This document shows positions 26,901 to 38,900 of a DNA stretch of 64,000 nt, piece by piece. This DNA is from Alligator mississippiensis (taxonomy: Eukaryota; Chordata; Crocodylia; Alligatoridae). The position numbers were made by a program, and so were the translations under genes. A model generated the notes under the pieces. The model did not search any database and was not told the origin of the DNA. It was given only the letters and a program-made list of their open reading frames with translations. Every line of letters starts with the position of its first letter. The first letter of the stretch is position 1. The stretch lies in NCBI RefSeq assembly GCF_030867095.1, contig NC_081829.1, forward strand, positions 68,283,181 to 68,347,180, in the 5' to 3' direction.

Positions 26901-29900
26901 GAAAGTTAATTGAATCAATCAAATAAATAACTTTATTTCCTAATACTGTAGTTTCTTCTTTAAAGTTAGCAGTAAGAAAATATTACATCATGAACAGACT
27001 ACAGAGCTAGGAACCTGAGTTTCAATTATAGCTTCACTAATTTACTGTATAGCTTGAAGTAGGTCGTTAATCTCTCTTCCCATCTGCAAAAATGAGACTA
27101 TAATATGCTTTATGGGAATGCTCTGCAGGTAAGTTTTTTTTTTTTAAATACCATTGCTGGTAAACTACACAGTGAAACTGCTCTATGAAAATTATCCCAA
27201 GTAGTACAGTATTCTGGGGTTAGGGGAGAAGGAAACCTTGTTAATCTTCCTTTTCTCCCAGGATAACTCTTCCATCAGCAAGCACTTGACTGTTGTATTC
27301 ATAAGCTCTTTAAGGAAGAAGGAGGGTCTTTGGCATTTCTGAAGTGCATGGCTGTCCTTGAACGAGGTGGTGCAGTAACTGGTCAGATGTGTAGACTTGG
27401 TGCCAAGGCTAGGTGAGCAAGGGCATGCGTATACCACCTCTGCTGCATCTTGTTCACTCAGCACATCCTGCTGATCATTTAATACATGCCAGGTGCCCAA
27501 ATGAGGCAGTGAAGTTGCGTTAGAGAATTTTAACAGTGTCCCTAATGTCTGTCTTAAGCAGGGTTATTGGCACAAGGTCAGCACTCTTAAAGGTGGCTAC
27601 TTTGCTGCATTTGGGGGAGTTGGAGCATGGAGAAGGGGAATGAGTGGACTAGGCAAGCTTTGTGCCATTGCTCCTAGACATGACAGAGGTGACGTAGACA
27701 TGCCCTAAATAAATTTTATCTCGATAGAAAATAATTCCATCTGCTCTTTCTCCCTTGAGTGGAGGTATACAGATTTTCTGCTAATCAGCTGTGATTGCCT
27801 TTGCCTTTTCCATTTCTAAGTTTGTGGAAACGATTTGTAGCCTAACGAGAGGAGGGGGAAGGGGGAAAGCTTTTTGAGTAAGCCTTAATTACTGGGCGGT
27901 CTTAAGTGCATATATATATATACTACACATATAGTTCTTTATTTTCACTTTTTATAATGCAGCGTATTTCTTCTTGCCTTGTATTTGATTCATATGTAAA
28001 ACAGTAGAACTGGAAAGAAAAGACATGAATAATAGACAGTACTTGTCAGATTGTTATACCACTCTGGTTTTGATTTTTTGACTATTTTCTTTCTTTCATG
28101 TGAAGGCAATAGATCGAGGCATTTACTTTGAAGTCCTTTACACCCCAGCCATCAAAGACTCCACAATGAGAAGATACACAATTTCAAATGCACTCAGTCT
28201 GGTGCAGATCTGCAAAGGAAAGGTAAGCCCTCTATGTAAAAATGAGAAGCTGAATTTGTTGGTTTTAACTCGTTTTGGAGTGGTGTAGGCTGAACAGTTT
28301 CAGAGGAGTTTGACTGTATAATTTCTGAAGTTATGCCTAAACCTTTGCCTGACAATGTTCGGAAGCAGTTGTTCTGACTACAAACACCCCTAGCTGTGGA
28401 CTACCTTGTGCTTTATTTTTAAGCCACAAGCTTTTTTTCAAGATGGTATGCTAGTTGTTGCAGCTATGAAGCTGCGAAGACTCGAGACTGTTAAAACAGC
28501 AGTGTTAGAGATTTAAGGTTAGCCAGGAATGATCTGGCAGTGCATCTCTCTGACCAGAAATACATCTCATAGATCTAGGTCCCTAATTAATTTGTGGCAG
28601 TATCCCATTGCATAGAAAAGTAGATGAAATTGCAGAATTAAAAAAAACCCCAACAACAACCACCTTAAGCAGATCAGTAAACTTTCATTGCACAAAATTA
28701 ACTCGTACTTACTGGCTGGTCACAGGCCAGATTTCTAGTTTGGGTAGTTCTTTCTTCTGTTCCTGATTCTGAAATGGAGGAGTAAAGACAGCTTGATATC
28801 TGAAGATCCTAGACCCCCTACCTACTCTCATGTTGCTTCCTCCCAAGACAGCCAACCTGTCATTTGTGTAGCAGACACGCAGGTTACCAGTCTCCACTGT
28901 AGAGAGGTGTCCTATTTTTCTTTTCCTCCTCTCTTCGACCAACAATTGAAGGGAAGCTGGGTGACAGCGACCATGAGCTGATCACCTTTGCCATCTGCCG
29001 AAAAGCTGTCAAGTCAGTCAGCAGTACAGAGGTCCTCGACTTCAGGAGGGCTGACTCTGACAAGCTCGGGAGACTTGTCGGTGAGGCCCTAAGGGATCAT
29101 GACCCCAAAGGGAGGGGAGTCCTGGAAGAGTGGTTGCTCCTCAAGGGAGTGATCCCAGATGCACAAGCTAAGGCTATTCCGTCTCAGAGGAAAGGCAGCA
29201 GGAGGGCATAGCAGCCCCCCTGGCTCTCCAGGGAACTGGCGATCCTCCTGCGTCTAAAAAAACAGATCTACAAAGGATGGAGGACGGGATCTACCTCCAA
29301 GGAGAAATACTCTGCCCTGGTCCGAATCTGCAGAGAGCAAACCAGGAAAGCTAAGGCTGCCATGGAACTCCAACTGGCTACGAATATCAAGGACAATAAA
29401 AAGTCCTTTTTTAGATATGTGGGGAGCTGGAGGAAAAGCAAGGGCAACATTAGACCCCTGCTAAACCAAAAGGGGGAACTGACGACCGATGCCCAGAAAA
29501 AGCCAACTTGCAAAATGGGTACGTTGCATCAGTCTTTCACAAGTCCCATGGGACGCCACTGCCCATTACGGGACAGGGACGCCTAAGTGAGAGTGGTTCC
29601 TTGCCTTCCATCATTGCCGACCCTGTGAAGGAACAGCTGGACACCTTCAAGTTAGCCGGCCCTGACAATTTATACCCCAGAGTACTCAAGGAGCTGGCAA
29701 GCATCATAGCTCAGCCCCTGGCACGGATCTTCGAGAGCTCCTGGTGCTCTGGTGGAGTGCCCGATGATTGGAAGAAGGCCAATGTGGTGCCTATCTTCAA
29801 GAAAGGGAGGAAAGTGGATCTGGCAAACTACAGGCCCATCAGCCTGACCTTTATCTTGGGGAAGGTCTTAGGAAAAATCATCAAGGAGACCATCCTTAAT

Positions 29901-32900
29901 GGACTGGCCGATGGCAGCAGCCTGAGGAACAGCCAGCATGGGTTTGTTGCAGGTAGGTCATGCTTGACCAATCTCATTTCCTTTTACGACCAGGTGACCT
30001 GTCACCTGGACAAGGGGGAAGAGATTGATGTCATACATCTCAACTTTAAAAAAGCCTTCAATCTGGTATCCCATGATCACCTTTTGGCAAAACTGGCCAA
30101 CTGCGGCCTCGGGTCCACCATGATCCGCTGGCTGGGGAATTGGCTCCATGGTCGGACCCAGAGAGTGGTGGTTGACAGAAGTCAATCGTCATGGTGCCCT
30201 GTGACCAGTGGGGTCCCTCAAGGCTCTGTCCTTGGACCTATTTTGTTCAACCTCTTCATTAATGATGTGGACATTGGAGTCAAAAGTGGACTGGCCAAGT
30301 TTGCCAATGATACCAAACTTTGGGGTAAAGCAGGCTTGTCCAACATGCGGCCTGCCAAGGCATTTTCTGTGGCTCATGGTGCTGTCACGGGAAACAAAAG
30401 TAAACACAGTTTACTTTCGTTCTTGCCCTTGTCCCTGCCCCAGCCCCTCAGCAGCTTCCTAATGGCTGCTGAAGGGCTGAGGAAGGGACAAGGTTCCCAC
30501 ACGCACCGCATCAGCTTGACGTTGCTGACGCAGTGCGTGTGGGAAGAGGAGTAGCCATGTGCCTCTCAGGACAGGATGAGCCCAGCCGGAGCAGCAGGGG
30601 GCTCAGCTGCACTTTCCCCCTACCTGCGCTGGTTAGTCCCAAGTGGCACATGGCTCCGCCACCGCCTTTGCTGGCTGGTGCTGACCCGGGCGGGTCTGTC
30701 CCATCTGGAGCAGCATGCGGCTGAAGCCGGATTCCCACGTGCTGCTGGGGACGGGAGAAGCCTGTCCAGGTCGGCACCGGCCAGCAGAAGCGGCGGTGGA
30801 GCCATGTGCCACTCAGGACTCACTGGTGCAGGTAGGAGGAAAATGCAGCTGAGCCCCTGTTGCTCCGACTGGGCTCGTCCCTTCCCAAGCGGCACATGGC
30901 TCCGCCGCCACTTCTGCCGGCCGGAGCTGACCTGGCCTGCCTCCTCCCGTCCCCAGCAGCACACGGGAAGCTGGCTTCAGCCGTATGCTGCTCTGGATGG
31001 AACGGACCCAGCCGGGTCAGCACCGGCCAGGAAAAGCAGCGTGCAGCTGAAGCCGCCCTTCCACTCTCCTCACCACGTCTCCCACCACACTGCCCCTGCT
31101 GGGCTCCAGGATCCCCCAGCGGGTCGGGGCCCGCCCTGGTGAGGTTTCTCGTAGCTCCGTGCCTGGCGCGGGGCAGCTGTGGGGCCGGGCCACGGAAGAG
31201 TCCGGCGCGGTCAGGCACGGAGCGGCCCAGGGATGTGCTGCTCACAGAGCGTTGGTTCAGCGCCAAGAGGCGCCCTAACCCCTCGGGCCAAATCCTGCTC
31301 CATTTACAGGCGTGGGGCCTGAGCGCTTCTGCGGGCCCTTGCGTGGACTCCAGGCTCCACGTGCATGGCCACGCTTCTCTTCTGCGCCGGCCCCAGTGGT
31401 TCCTCCTTGCCTCCCTGCATTGGAATGCCCAGGCATTTGCATGGTGCCAGGTGCGGCCCCGAAACTTTAGCTAAAGGAAAACTATGGCTAGCTGCGGTTT
31501 GGTGGGGGGGGGGTCGGGCCCTCCCCAATAGTCTCTAGCAGTGAGAGAGCTTCTTCAGGGGGCAGAGACCCACCAGACCCCACAGCCCCTCGATGTTGGA
31601 GGCGTGTAGCAAAGGGGAGAAGAGTTCCTGGTAGGCCGGGTTGGTGGAATGAAATAGATGTTTCCCTAGAAGGACTTGATATATGTTATTGGGTAAAATG
31701 AATGAATTGTAGTGGGATGGCTTCCCTCCACTGGGGATGCTCAAACATTGCACAGCCAGAAATAGTGCTAATGTCTTCACTGGGACTCTAAAGCACAAGG
31801 CAACTGGACTGATGGACTGTGACATTAACGGCTCTGTGACTCTTGCAGATTATCTGAGAACTCCAGCTTGCTGAGATCCAGGAAATGAGTCATTTAGAGG
31901 GAGAGTTTTGAACTGGTTAGACCCATTTCATTGTCACTTCCTGCAACTTCATTGGTGTCAAAGATCACATGACATCACTTCCTGATGTGATACTGCTTCC
32001 TGTGAGGTCTTTGAATATGGCTCACCGGCCCACTGGGTGATAAAAAGTTCGTGATCTGGCCCCACATTCAAAAAAGTTGGACACCCCTGGGGTAAAGCAT
32101 CCACACCTCAGGACAGGGCAGTAATCCAGGCTGACCTTGACAGGCTCAGTAAATGGGCGGATGAGAACCTGATGGTGTTTAACACTGAAAAATGCAAGGT
32201 TCTCCACCTTGGGAGGAAAAACCTGCAGCATGTCTATAGGCTCGGCAGTGCTACGCTGGCTATCACTACGGACAAGAGCGACTTGGGGGCCAGGATTGAC
32301 TGCAAGATGAACGTGAGCCTGCAATGTGATGCTGCGGCTAGTAAAGCGACCAAAACACTGGCTTGCATCCACAGATTTTTCTCAAGCAAATCCCGGGACG
32401 TCATTCTCCCCTTATACTCGGCCTTGGTGAGGCCGCAGCTGGAGTACTGCATCCAGTTATGAGCCCCACAATTCACAAAGCATGTGGAGAAGCTTGAGAG
32501 AGTCCAGAGGAGAGCCACGCGCATGATTAGAGGTCAGGGAAGCAGACCCTACGATGACAGGCTGAGAGCCCTGGGGCTCTTCAGCCTGGAAAAGCACAGG
32601 CTCAGGGGCGATCTAATGGCCACCTATAAGTTTATCAGGGGTGACCACCAGTATCTGGGGGAACTTTTGTTCACCAGAGCGCCCCACGGGATGACAAGGT
32701 CAAACGGTTATAAACTCCTGCAAGACCGTTCCAGGCTGGACATAAGGAAGAACTTCTTTACTGTCCGAGCCCCCAAGGTCTGGAATGGCCTGCCACCGGA
32801 GGTGGTTCAAGCACCTACACTGAACACCTTCAAGAGAAACCTGGATGTTTTTCTTGCTGGCATCCTATGACCTCAGCTGACTTCCTGCCCTTTGGGGGGC

Positions 32901-35900
32901 TGGACTCAATGATCTTCCAAGGTCCCTTCCAGCCCTAATGTCTATGAAATCTATTAAGTCTTTTCAGAAAAAGACTGAGTTCCACAGTTGTCCCTCCTAT
33001 TTTGTAACAGTGTCTGTCTGTCCAAGACAGCCAGCCTCCTAGCTGTTTCTCTTGGGCAGCCACTTCTTACACATGCCAGTAAGTCTAGACTGAAGTCAAA
33101 TGCAGGAATTTGGAGGAGTGGCTAGAAATATTTGTGTTTTTACATCAGACATGGTGTCCATTATGTCCTAGGATTCGGGGTACTCTTTGTGGCTGAGTTC
33201 TACTGATAGAGCAGGAACGGGAGCACCTGCTGTTCCCATCACTCTCAACTCTATTCTTGGGGTTTAAGCAAGCAGATGACTGACATAATAAAGATAGGAC
33301 TAGAGCTGTACTTCTTGTGAGGGTATCTTTATAGGGATGTAGAAGATGCTCATTGTAAGGAACTATGATGTTGCCACCACCTGGACATTTCAGGCTGTTT
33401 CCCTTTCTTAGAAAATGTTTTCAGTGGGACAGAGAAGTAGCCAAACGGCACTTACCCCAGCCCCAAATTCCTGAGTTTGGGAGAGGGAAGACCTATGGGG
33501 TGGACACCCAGGAAGACTACTCACTTTTCTCCTACACATGGAATAAAGTGGGAGAATTAAACCAGGAAGGACCAGGGGCTTCCGTAAACAGAAGAAGCAG
33601 GAGACAAGCTGGCTAGAGGCCTGGCACAAATAGAAATCAGCTGAGCAGTTTGTTCCTCACTATGGTCATACTTCACATTAGTCCTCCCCTTTATCCTTCT
33701 ATGGGCAGATATCCCATTTCTGTCTGCTTCCCCATCATTACCCAGCAGTTTACTTATTGTCTGCCCTTGCTTCTTGCTCCCTTACTGCCTCATCCTTTGA
33801 TGAAGTTGTCTTTTGAGACCAGGAGCCAGAGTAAGAACCAGGATCCTGCACTGGCTCTTATGGTACTTCAGAGGAGACTATTTGCACAGTTGTTCTGGGA
33901 GCTTTTCTGTGCCTGGAAGGATGGGTATTGGCTGCCACAGTTCAAAGCAGTGGACTTAATTTTTCCCATTAGGCCCTGGCAGGCAGCACTTCTGAAGCTC
34001 GAAGGCACCTATGGGATCCACAGTACAGCCTTTTTAAGGGTGAACTATGAAGAGAGATCTCAAGCTCCCTCGTGATGCGTGTGTGTGAGTGATTTCTGCT
34101 TCTGGCTTTCCAAAGGTGTAGCATCCTTTCCTCAGCACCTGAGGATATCCTGTGTGTAGTGGGGATACAGCAAGGTCATTACCATAGAAATGTAAATAGC
34201 TTTGCTACAGTTTGAACATAAGCTCAGTGCACACAGTCTTCTCAAATCCATACCCCCCCCCTCTCTTTGCACTGGGAAAGTTTGAAGGACAAGTAAAGCA
34301 GAGAAGGAATAAAGATCTGTATATGCTAGGTGGGTAGCAGCAGTGTTGCAGAGGGAAAGGTCTGTAGAGGCTTCAGAGCTCCAGTTGTCCACTTTTTCAT
34401 GTGGGAGGAATTCCCAGAGCTATATCTTCATTTTAACATGGTGCAGGAGACTTTAAGGCATCAGAATCCAAAGGTAAGTCTCCATGAACACTGCATCTAA
34501 CGTCACTGGAATCGGGAGTTTGGTATTCCACAGTAAAGGAGCTGTGGCAGAGAGCTATATGGCACACGTGAGTCCCCAAATAGGCACCTGCTGCCACAGC
34601 CCAGTTGGGGAGCAAAAGGGAAACTTGTGCTTCTCCTTGCGGTGCCATTTTCCTAGAGGTCCTTGAACCATGATATTGAGCCAGTCAGTAATAGTGGAGG
34701 TGGAAATCTAGTAACTGAGCACTTGCAGGCTGATTTCAGTCTTCTTGTCAACTAATGTAGACTAATTGGGGCCCATATCTGTGCTGAAAACTTACTCTCT
34801 TCACTGTCAAAGTAGTGTTGTTAGATGTGGGGTGTGTTTACATGTTTGGCCTGAGTGGCCAACCAAAAAGTTCAGTCTTGAAGATTTGTTTTAGTGAGAA
34901 GCTTGACTCCTACAATTTCTCTGTCCTTTGATGTAATTCTGCTTGTTTACAAGGATGGACTTAGTCCTGCTTCTTTGAACACAGCAGGAGTCAAAGGCTA
35001 GAAACAGAAGTCTCTGAATGGAGCGATTCATCTGTGTCACTATCATGGCACAGCTGGTCTGCTTCACTGGGCAAAATGCATATCATCCCTTGTACAACCC
35101 TTGATGGTGCAGGACAAGGGGCGATGTGATCTTCCTGCTTTCTGTGCAGCCCCAGACCCATGCCATAGGTCTGGGGCAGCAAGGGTTTCTTCCCTGCTCA
35201 GCTAGCTCTGCAGGGATGGCTGGGTGGAGATAGTGTCACAAAGTAATAGACATCTGCTGCAATAAAGTGACAGACTATTACTGCCTTTTTTTGAGCCACT
35301 TATTTTCCTGTCATGTGGCACAACAAAGGATAAGGACATTTATTTGCTCAGCATCTATGCTGCCTTAAAAATTAAGGCAGCGCAAAATGAAGTAGGGCAA
35401 TGTTTGTTTCCCCCCAAATAGCCAGAGAGTTTCATGCTTACACCACCAAACTCCTTGTCACTTGGCATCCCCCAGAAGTGCCTTGTCTAGGATGCTTATT
35501 TGTACTGTGCTGGAACTTCTCTCTTCCAAAATTGTCTCTGAGCTGACCTGAGCATTCTCTATTAAACCTGTAAAATAATACTCAGCAAAGCTTCACTTGA
35601 CATCTTGCATTTGCCTTTTATCAGTGTTAATAAGACTTGACCTCTATTTTTTTCTACACTCTTCAAACAAAACTCTTTTTAAAATATTTGAGGTGGAGGG
35701 GGTGGGGTTTGGTTGCTCTAAACAAATGCTGAGAGAGAGGCTTTGGTTCACCCCTGTAGATTCCATAAGCAAAGGGTCATATTTGTGGTGCTTTTGTATT
35801 GATTTCCTTGACCCAGTAAGCTTGCAACTTTATTCTTTCCAAGAAGTAAAGATCCTTCTGGAATTCTCCCTGGCCCAAAAGCTGCTTTTACTGGTTCAAA

Positions 35901-38900
35901 TTAATTATTTTGGGCAATGGGCCCTAACTTCAAATGATGCTCATAGGAGTTTTGCTTTCAAGTTTGCACAAGGAATATTCACTATTTTTGATAAGTTATC
36001 AAAGATTAATGTTTGTTTTTCTTTCGTTCTCTAGAATGTAATTATATCTAGTGCGGCTGAACGGGTAAGTCAGGTTTTTTTCTTTTTAATGTAAGTACAA
36101 CTTTTGATTAATTCTTGCTGTAAGTGAAAGCATCAATGTAATTACCCTTTTATGTTTCTTATATTTTCTTCTGGGGTCTGCTTTATTAAAGAATCCTGTG
36201 GGGAAAGTGAGGGGAGTTTTTGGGAGTTTCTATCTTTTTTTTTTGGATGAGGCCTGGGGGCCCCCTGACTCATGAAATTTCCCACCTTGGAGAGCTTTCT
36301 GCTTTCCCTAAGTGATAGTCATTGTCTTGAATCTGCATTGGCATCACCAAAAATTCTGGAATCTCACGGTTATGTAAAATTTAAACAGACAGTTATGGCT
36401 AATGATCTGCAGCATGACATTTGTACAAACTGACTACAGCAGGTGAGGCTTAAGCTTCCAGCCCCGTGGGCCAGATGAGGTGTGTGGGGACAGTCTGCAA
36501 GTGGGATCCTGCATGACTTGAGCTCACGGGGTCAGTCTGTAGGTATAGTCTGGCCCAACCCCAGGCGCCAGATCTGGCTGTGGAGCAACCCTGCATGCCC
36601 ATGCATGGGGTCATATCATCCAGACCTGTGGGATGCCCTATGGGCCAGAGGACACAGCTTCAGGCTGAAGGTTGAGAGCACTGCTGTTCTACAGTCGGCA
36701 TGTATTTATCCAGCCTTCTGTTTTCCATTCTAGCCTTTAGAACTGCGAGGTCCCTATGATGTAGCTAATCTGTATCCTTTTGCAAGTCAAATCTGATCAT
36801 TAAGAAGAACGTACAAAACATCCAGTTAACTTTGAAGTATTCCTATATCTCTTTCCTTCTCCCTCTAATGTTTTTTAAAAGTTCTTGACTTGGAAATAAG
36901 CTTGTTGGAGTTTGTGATTGTTATAACAGAACTCCCGAGAGTGGGAAGATATTCTGAAGAGTTAACTTTGGAAATGTTTCCACATACCATATTCTCTACT
37001 ATATAGCACACACCTTCATTATGAAGAGGAGCCTGAAGGGAAAAAAACATTGATTGAGGTTAAGTTAGCAGCAGCAGCAGCTAGGGAGCCAAGCGTGCTG
37101 TCAGCCCTGCATGATTGATAGGCTCACAGACGGATCCAGCCTGGCCCACTGGCTCCAGGGCTGCGTGCCAAAGTCCAACCGTGCCTCTTGGATCTAGAGC
37201 TGGGATTGTCTGGGATTGTGTGTCGGGTCTGGGGCTGCCCACTGGCTCCAGCCATGCCCACTGTCTGTGGGGGTACACACCAAGTCTAGGACCACATGGC
37301 TCTGGAGCTAGCATGCTAGGTCTGACCCTACGCACTGAGTCTAGGATACACCTTCACCCCTTCCCTCTTCCCCTACCCACTACTCAAATTTCCCTTTTTC
37401 TTGCATGTAGTACACACCCCAATTTTACCCAGCTAGTTTTGGGGGAAAAAAGATGCAGGTTATGTCTGTCTTCAGAAATGTATGTCTGGAATGGAAATGG
37501 TATACCTCTATCGCAGGGTTAGAGATGTGTGGTTTGATAGAGTTTTAGATTCTGGGCGCTGCCATGTGACACAATAAATGTACAGAAACTTTTCTCCTAA
37601 AAATACTAAAAAAAGAAAAGGTGTGGGGGGCGGGGGGAGCCCGAAAAGAAATAGACATAGTTTACCTAACTTGGTGTGGTTCCTCTGGATCTGATCTGGA
37701 GCCTTCTCTCACAATGATTTTCTGTCAGAAAATATCCTTCCTGGAAAATTTTCCAAAGGGAAAATTGTTTATGTTGGAAGAACTTTGATTTTTCAAAATG
37801 ATAATACCTGCCTGAAAGAAAGCAGAATTGACAGGGGGCCTTCCAGGCAGGCTTTTGCAGAGTTTCTGCAAGGGGACTGAATGTCCTCCTTCACTTCTAA
37901 GTAAGGGTATGCGAAACCATTTTGAATTGTAGCTTTAATAGTTCCCAGTCTATTGTCAAGTGACCACATCTATGCATGGGGAAAGAACCACTTAACATGC
38001 AAAAAAGAGCAAGCAGATTAAGATCCTTAACAAAGGTGGCAGAGGCTTATTGTTTGGCCTGTCTGAAAGTGATGCCAAGGCAGCTGTTTCAACCAACTGC
38101 AGAGCCATCCTTCTCCATGGAGGTGAGTGAATAATGTAGCTATATTCTGTTTTTATATTAACTTCCATGTGTATTGCTTGCTTTTTAGTTTTAATAACTC
38201 AGCCCTTTTAGTAACACCATCAAGAGAGAATCATTGTGAATTCTGCTTTTTCTGGTCATCTATGTGTGCTGCTTCTTCAGGTTTTGTTTTTCCTCTCCCT
38301 TATTGCCTTGTCTTTCTGCCTGGAGTAAGAGGCAAATTAATGATCCTATTGGTAGTGGCAATTTTATTTGAGTACTTCATAATAGCACTTAAGGGACTTT
38401 TCTGAAAAAGCACAGATTGCACAATCAAATTGCAGGCTATTCTATTACATTATGTAGCAAAATAACATTTGATTCATGAAGGGCCAGATCCTGGTCTTGA
38501 CATGGATCTTACCTGTGGGAGCTTTGAGCTCTGTGACCATTTCACATCTGATATGAAAAATCCTGATATGAAATCAAACTGCTGGGCAAGAAATGCTACC
38601 GCATAGGCAGATGTTCTGCAGTTTTTTCAGAAAACTGAAGTGTCCTTGTGTTTTCAGCACAGAAGTCTGTGTAACACTTCACATAACACAAACTCTGCAG
38701 TTCCTTCCTATCTGCTTCTATACAATATTTTATTATTTAGACCAAGAGGTATTTCTCTACTACAGTTGAAATAAACATTTTTCTAATTGTACTATACCAT
38801 GTTCACTGGAGCACAGAATCAGCTAGCTAAGCCTGTGCCGTAGGTTAGTTTTTCAATATTTTAGTTTTCAGTTTTCACATGCCCCAAAAGCTCTGCTGCC

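Noticed and set aside
30511-31474. ORFs of 150-200 codons on both strands inside the hAT
   Set aside because: They come from alternating inverted GC-rich modules, so each frame reappears on the other strand. No transposase motifs are present.
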